This document shows, in pieces, positions 62,515 through 64,000 of a stretch of DNA of 64,000 nucleotides. The notes below the pieces were generated by a model that was given only the letters and a program-made list of their open reading frames with translations, searched no databases and was not told the origin of the DNA. The DNA is taken from positions 3,834,501 to 3,898,500 of the forward strand of contig NC_053195.1 of NCBI RefSeq assembly GCF_905163445.1, given 5' to 3'. Made by a program: the position numbers and the translations under genes. This stretch comes from Pararge aegeria. Taxonomy: Eukaryota > Arthropoda > Insecta > Lepidoptera > Nymphalidae. Positions within the stretch are counted from its first letter, which is position 1. Each line of letters begins with the position of its first letter.

Positions 62515-63390
62515 AGAAATTATAAATTCAAAAATTGCCCCGGAAAGAGACCTCGCACTTAATAAAGGCTGCGGAGGTACCTAGAGGGTTTATATTACTA
62601 ATTGTACTTGCAAATTTGATTATGGTTTGCTAATTTGTTATTTTCGTCGTCGGCCACAAACTCAGAATTTACCTCGCTGTAAAAAGATCTTTATTGAAAT
62701 ATAAGCAGCTTTGTATTCTTAAGTCTCGAAGAAAAATAAATCGTCCAATAAGAAAAGCGAATAATAAGTGAATAATTCATAAATTCGTTTCCATAATTTG
62801 GTCAATTATAAAAGCAATATCTCCAATAATAGGTTTTCCATATAATTTATCATTTGGGCTGATTCGATAATCGTAGACAAGTAAAGCTAATTTGGTTGAA
62901 ATTGTTTTTTGTCTTTCCGTCAAATTATATAGTAGTAACTCCGAATTGACAAATGTTAATATATATATATATAATTACGGGTTATTTATTATTGTACGTG
63001 TGTTTGTTATATAACTTATCCTAAACGTCCATCCACCTGAAGCATAGGTTTTAAGTATACAAGAGTCTGGTATCTCGATCTAGATTAAATTATAATCTTA
63101 TAGTATTAGGATTATAATGACTATATAGTATGAGTGATCATTTTGTCTGTGTGTTTGTTATATAACTTCTCCTAAAGGTTAATAAACCTGAAGCGCAGGT
63201 ATTAAGCCAAGCGTATTCATGTATTAACACCAAGAATTTGATGAAATTATAATCTTATAGTATTAGGATTATCTTTACTTATAATAAAACTGTAACTGGA
63301 AGATTTCTGTACCTTTTTTATTATTTTATATATTATATTAATTTAATATATTATTAAAATTTTGACCGGGGGATGCTTTATAATCGATAC
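62515..63390. other. AT-rich stretch, with a local duplicate
   Basis: GTGTGTTTGTTATATAACTT with CTCCTAAAGGTTAATAAACC (63151-63190) and TGTGTTTGTTATATAACTTA with TCCTAAACGTCCATCCACC (62999-63040) are two related units about 150 bp apart. TATAATCTTATAGTATTAGG also occurs twice. No gene. Confidence 0.5.
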
Positions 63391-63399
63391 TGAGTCCAA

Positions 63400-63600
63400 A
63401 ACAATTTTTTATTTAATTTTTGTCTGTCTGTCTGTCCGGGCATCACGTGAAAACTACTGAGCGAATTCAAATGAAATTTGGTATAGTGGTAGCTGATATT
63501 CCGGGTCAACATATAGGCTACTTTTTATCCCGATAAATAATAAGCTTCTCCCGGGAAACGAGATGAAATTTTTTATCAATTTTACAAATTTGAACCGCTT
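63400..63600 (+). mobile_element. Helitron-like or related repeat, fragment
   Basis: TGTCTGTCTGTCTGTCCGGG, AAACTACTGAGCGAATTCAA, GGCTACTTTTTATCCCGATA; the ends were not found. Confidence 0.45.
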
Positions 63601-63760
63601 TTAATAATTCTTTTTTTATTTGAAAGTGTATACTATCAAGCATGTATTGTGTAATTTTAATGAAGATCAGATAAATATTGTCGGAGATAAAGGACATAAC
63701 TATTCACAGATAACAGCGAGTCGCAAAGCATATGGGACAGCGATCCAATGCATGCGTACC

Positions 63761-63835
63761 ATCCTACTTATATTATAAATGCGAAAGTTTGTGAGTAAGG
63801 ATGTATGGATGGATGGATTGACATGTTTAAAGTTA
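63761..63835 (+). mobile_element. Helitron-like element, family 1, 5' end
   Basis: TCCTACTTATATTATAAATG, CGAAAGTTTGTGAGTAAGGA and TGGATGGATGGATT; truncated after about 75 bases. Confidence 0.6.
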
Positions 63836-64000
63836 TCATTATTACCTACAAAAAAGTCTGGGAGGCTAAATGCCTAATTGTTAGGACACAATAACCGATT
63901 TTTGTAATAATTTGTTAATCAAAACACGGGTACAATCTTAAGATGGTAACGTCCCTATCAGATCCAAATAAATAATAATTTCTCTTTAAATTATTCAAAT

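Overview
The window looks like repeat-dense, gene-poor chromosomal DNA from a moth or butterfly (Lepidoptera). The reasons are the AT-rich composition, tRNA-derived SINEs of lepidopteran type in large numbers, CTAG-ended Helitron-like repeats, RTE and Jockey/CR1-like LINE 3' ends, and one short CCTAA (telomere-type) run. No prokaryotic, rRNA or functional tRNA gene was seen. Most of the short open frames are chance or transposon-derived.

Layout. Positions 1-2005 (minus strand) carry the 5' half of a DIRS-type retrotransposon: an intact Gag-like ORF overlapped by an open reverse transcriptase frame that runs off the window edge, with about 0.5 kb of leader upstream. From 2.7 to 36 kb there is a mosaic of nested repeats. 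It includes three tRNA-headed SINE families (called A, B and C here), LINE 3' ends (RTE, Jockey/CR1-like and others), Helitron-like copies and short hAT-type elements. Between 36.5 and 40.4 kb sit three copies of one unclassified repeat, two of them facing each other.

The one convincing host gene lies at 43519-45364 on the plus strand. Three exons with consistent splice phases encode a 92-residue secreted cysteine-rich protein. Its introns are filled with transposons, including a Helitron-like copy that begins 18 bases after the first exon. The rest, to 64 kb, is again repeat mosaic.

The most unusual repeat is a foldback element with arms of up to 117 bp. Four copies can be tested, and all four are flanked by 12-13 bp direct repeats; one insertion is confirmed by a related empty site elsewhere in the window. 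The centre of its best copy (3742-3785) resembles a hammerhead ribozyme, with one extra base. This suggests retrotransposition, perhaps by Penelope-like machinery, rather than a conventional cut-and-paste MITE.

No operon or pathway logic applies. What can be read is the order of insertions (SINE into SINE, LINE into SINE, Helitron into SINE, foldback element into an older repeat) and a single small secreted-protein gene surviving among them. All family names rest on motif recognition without database searches.
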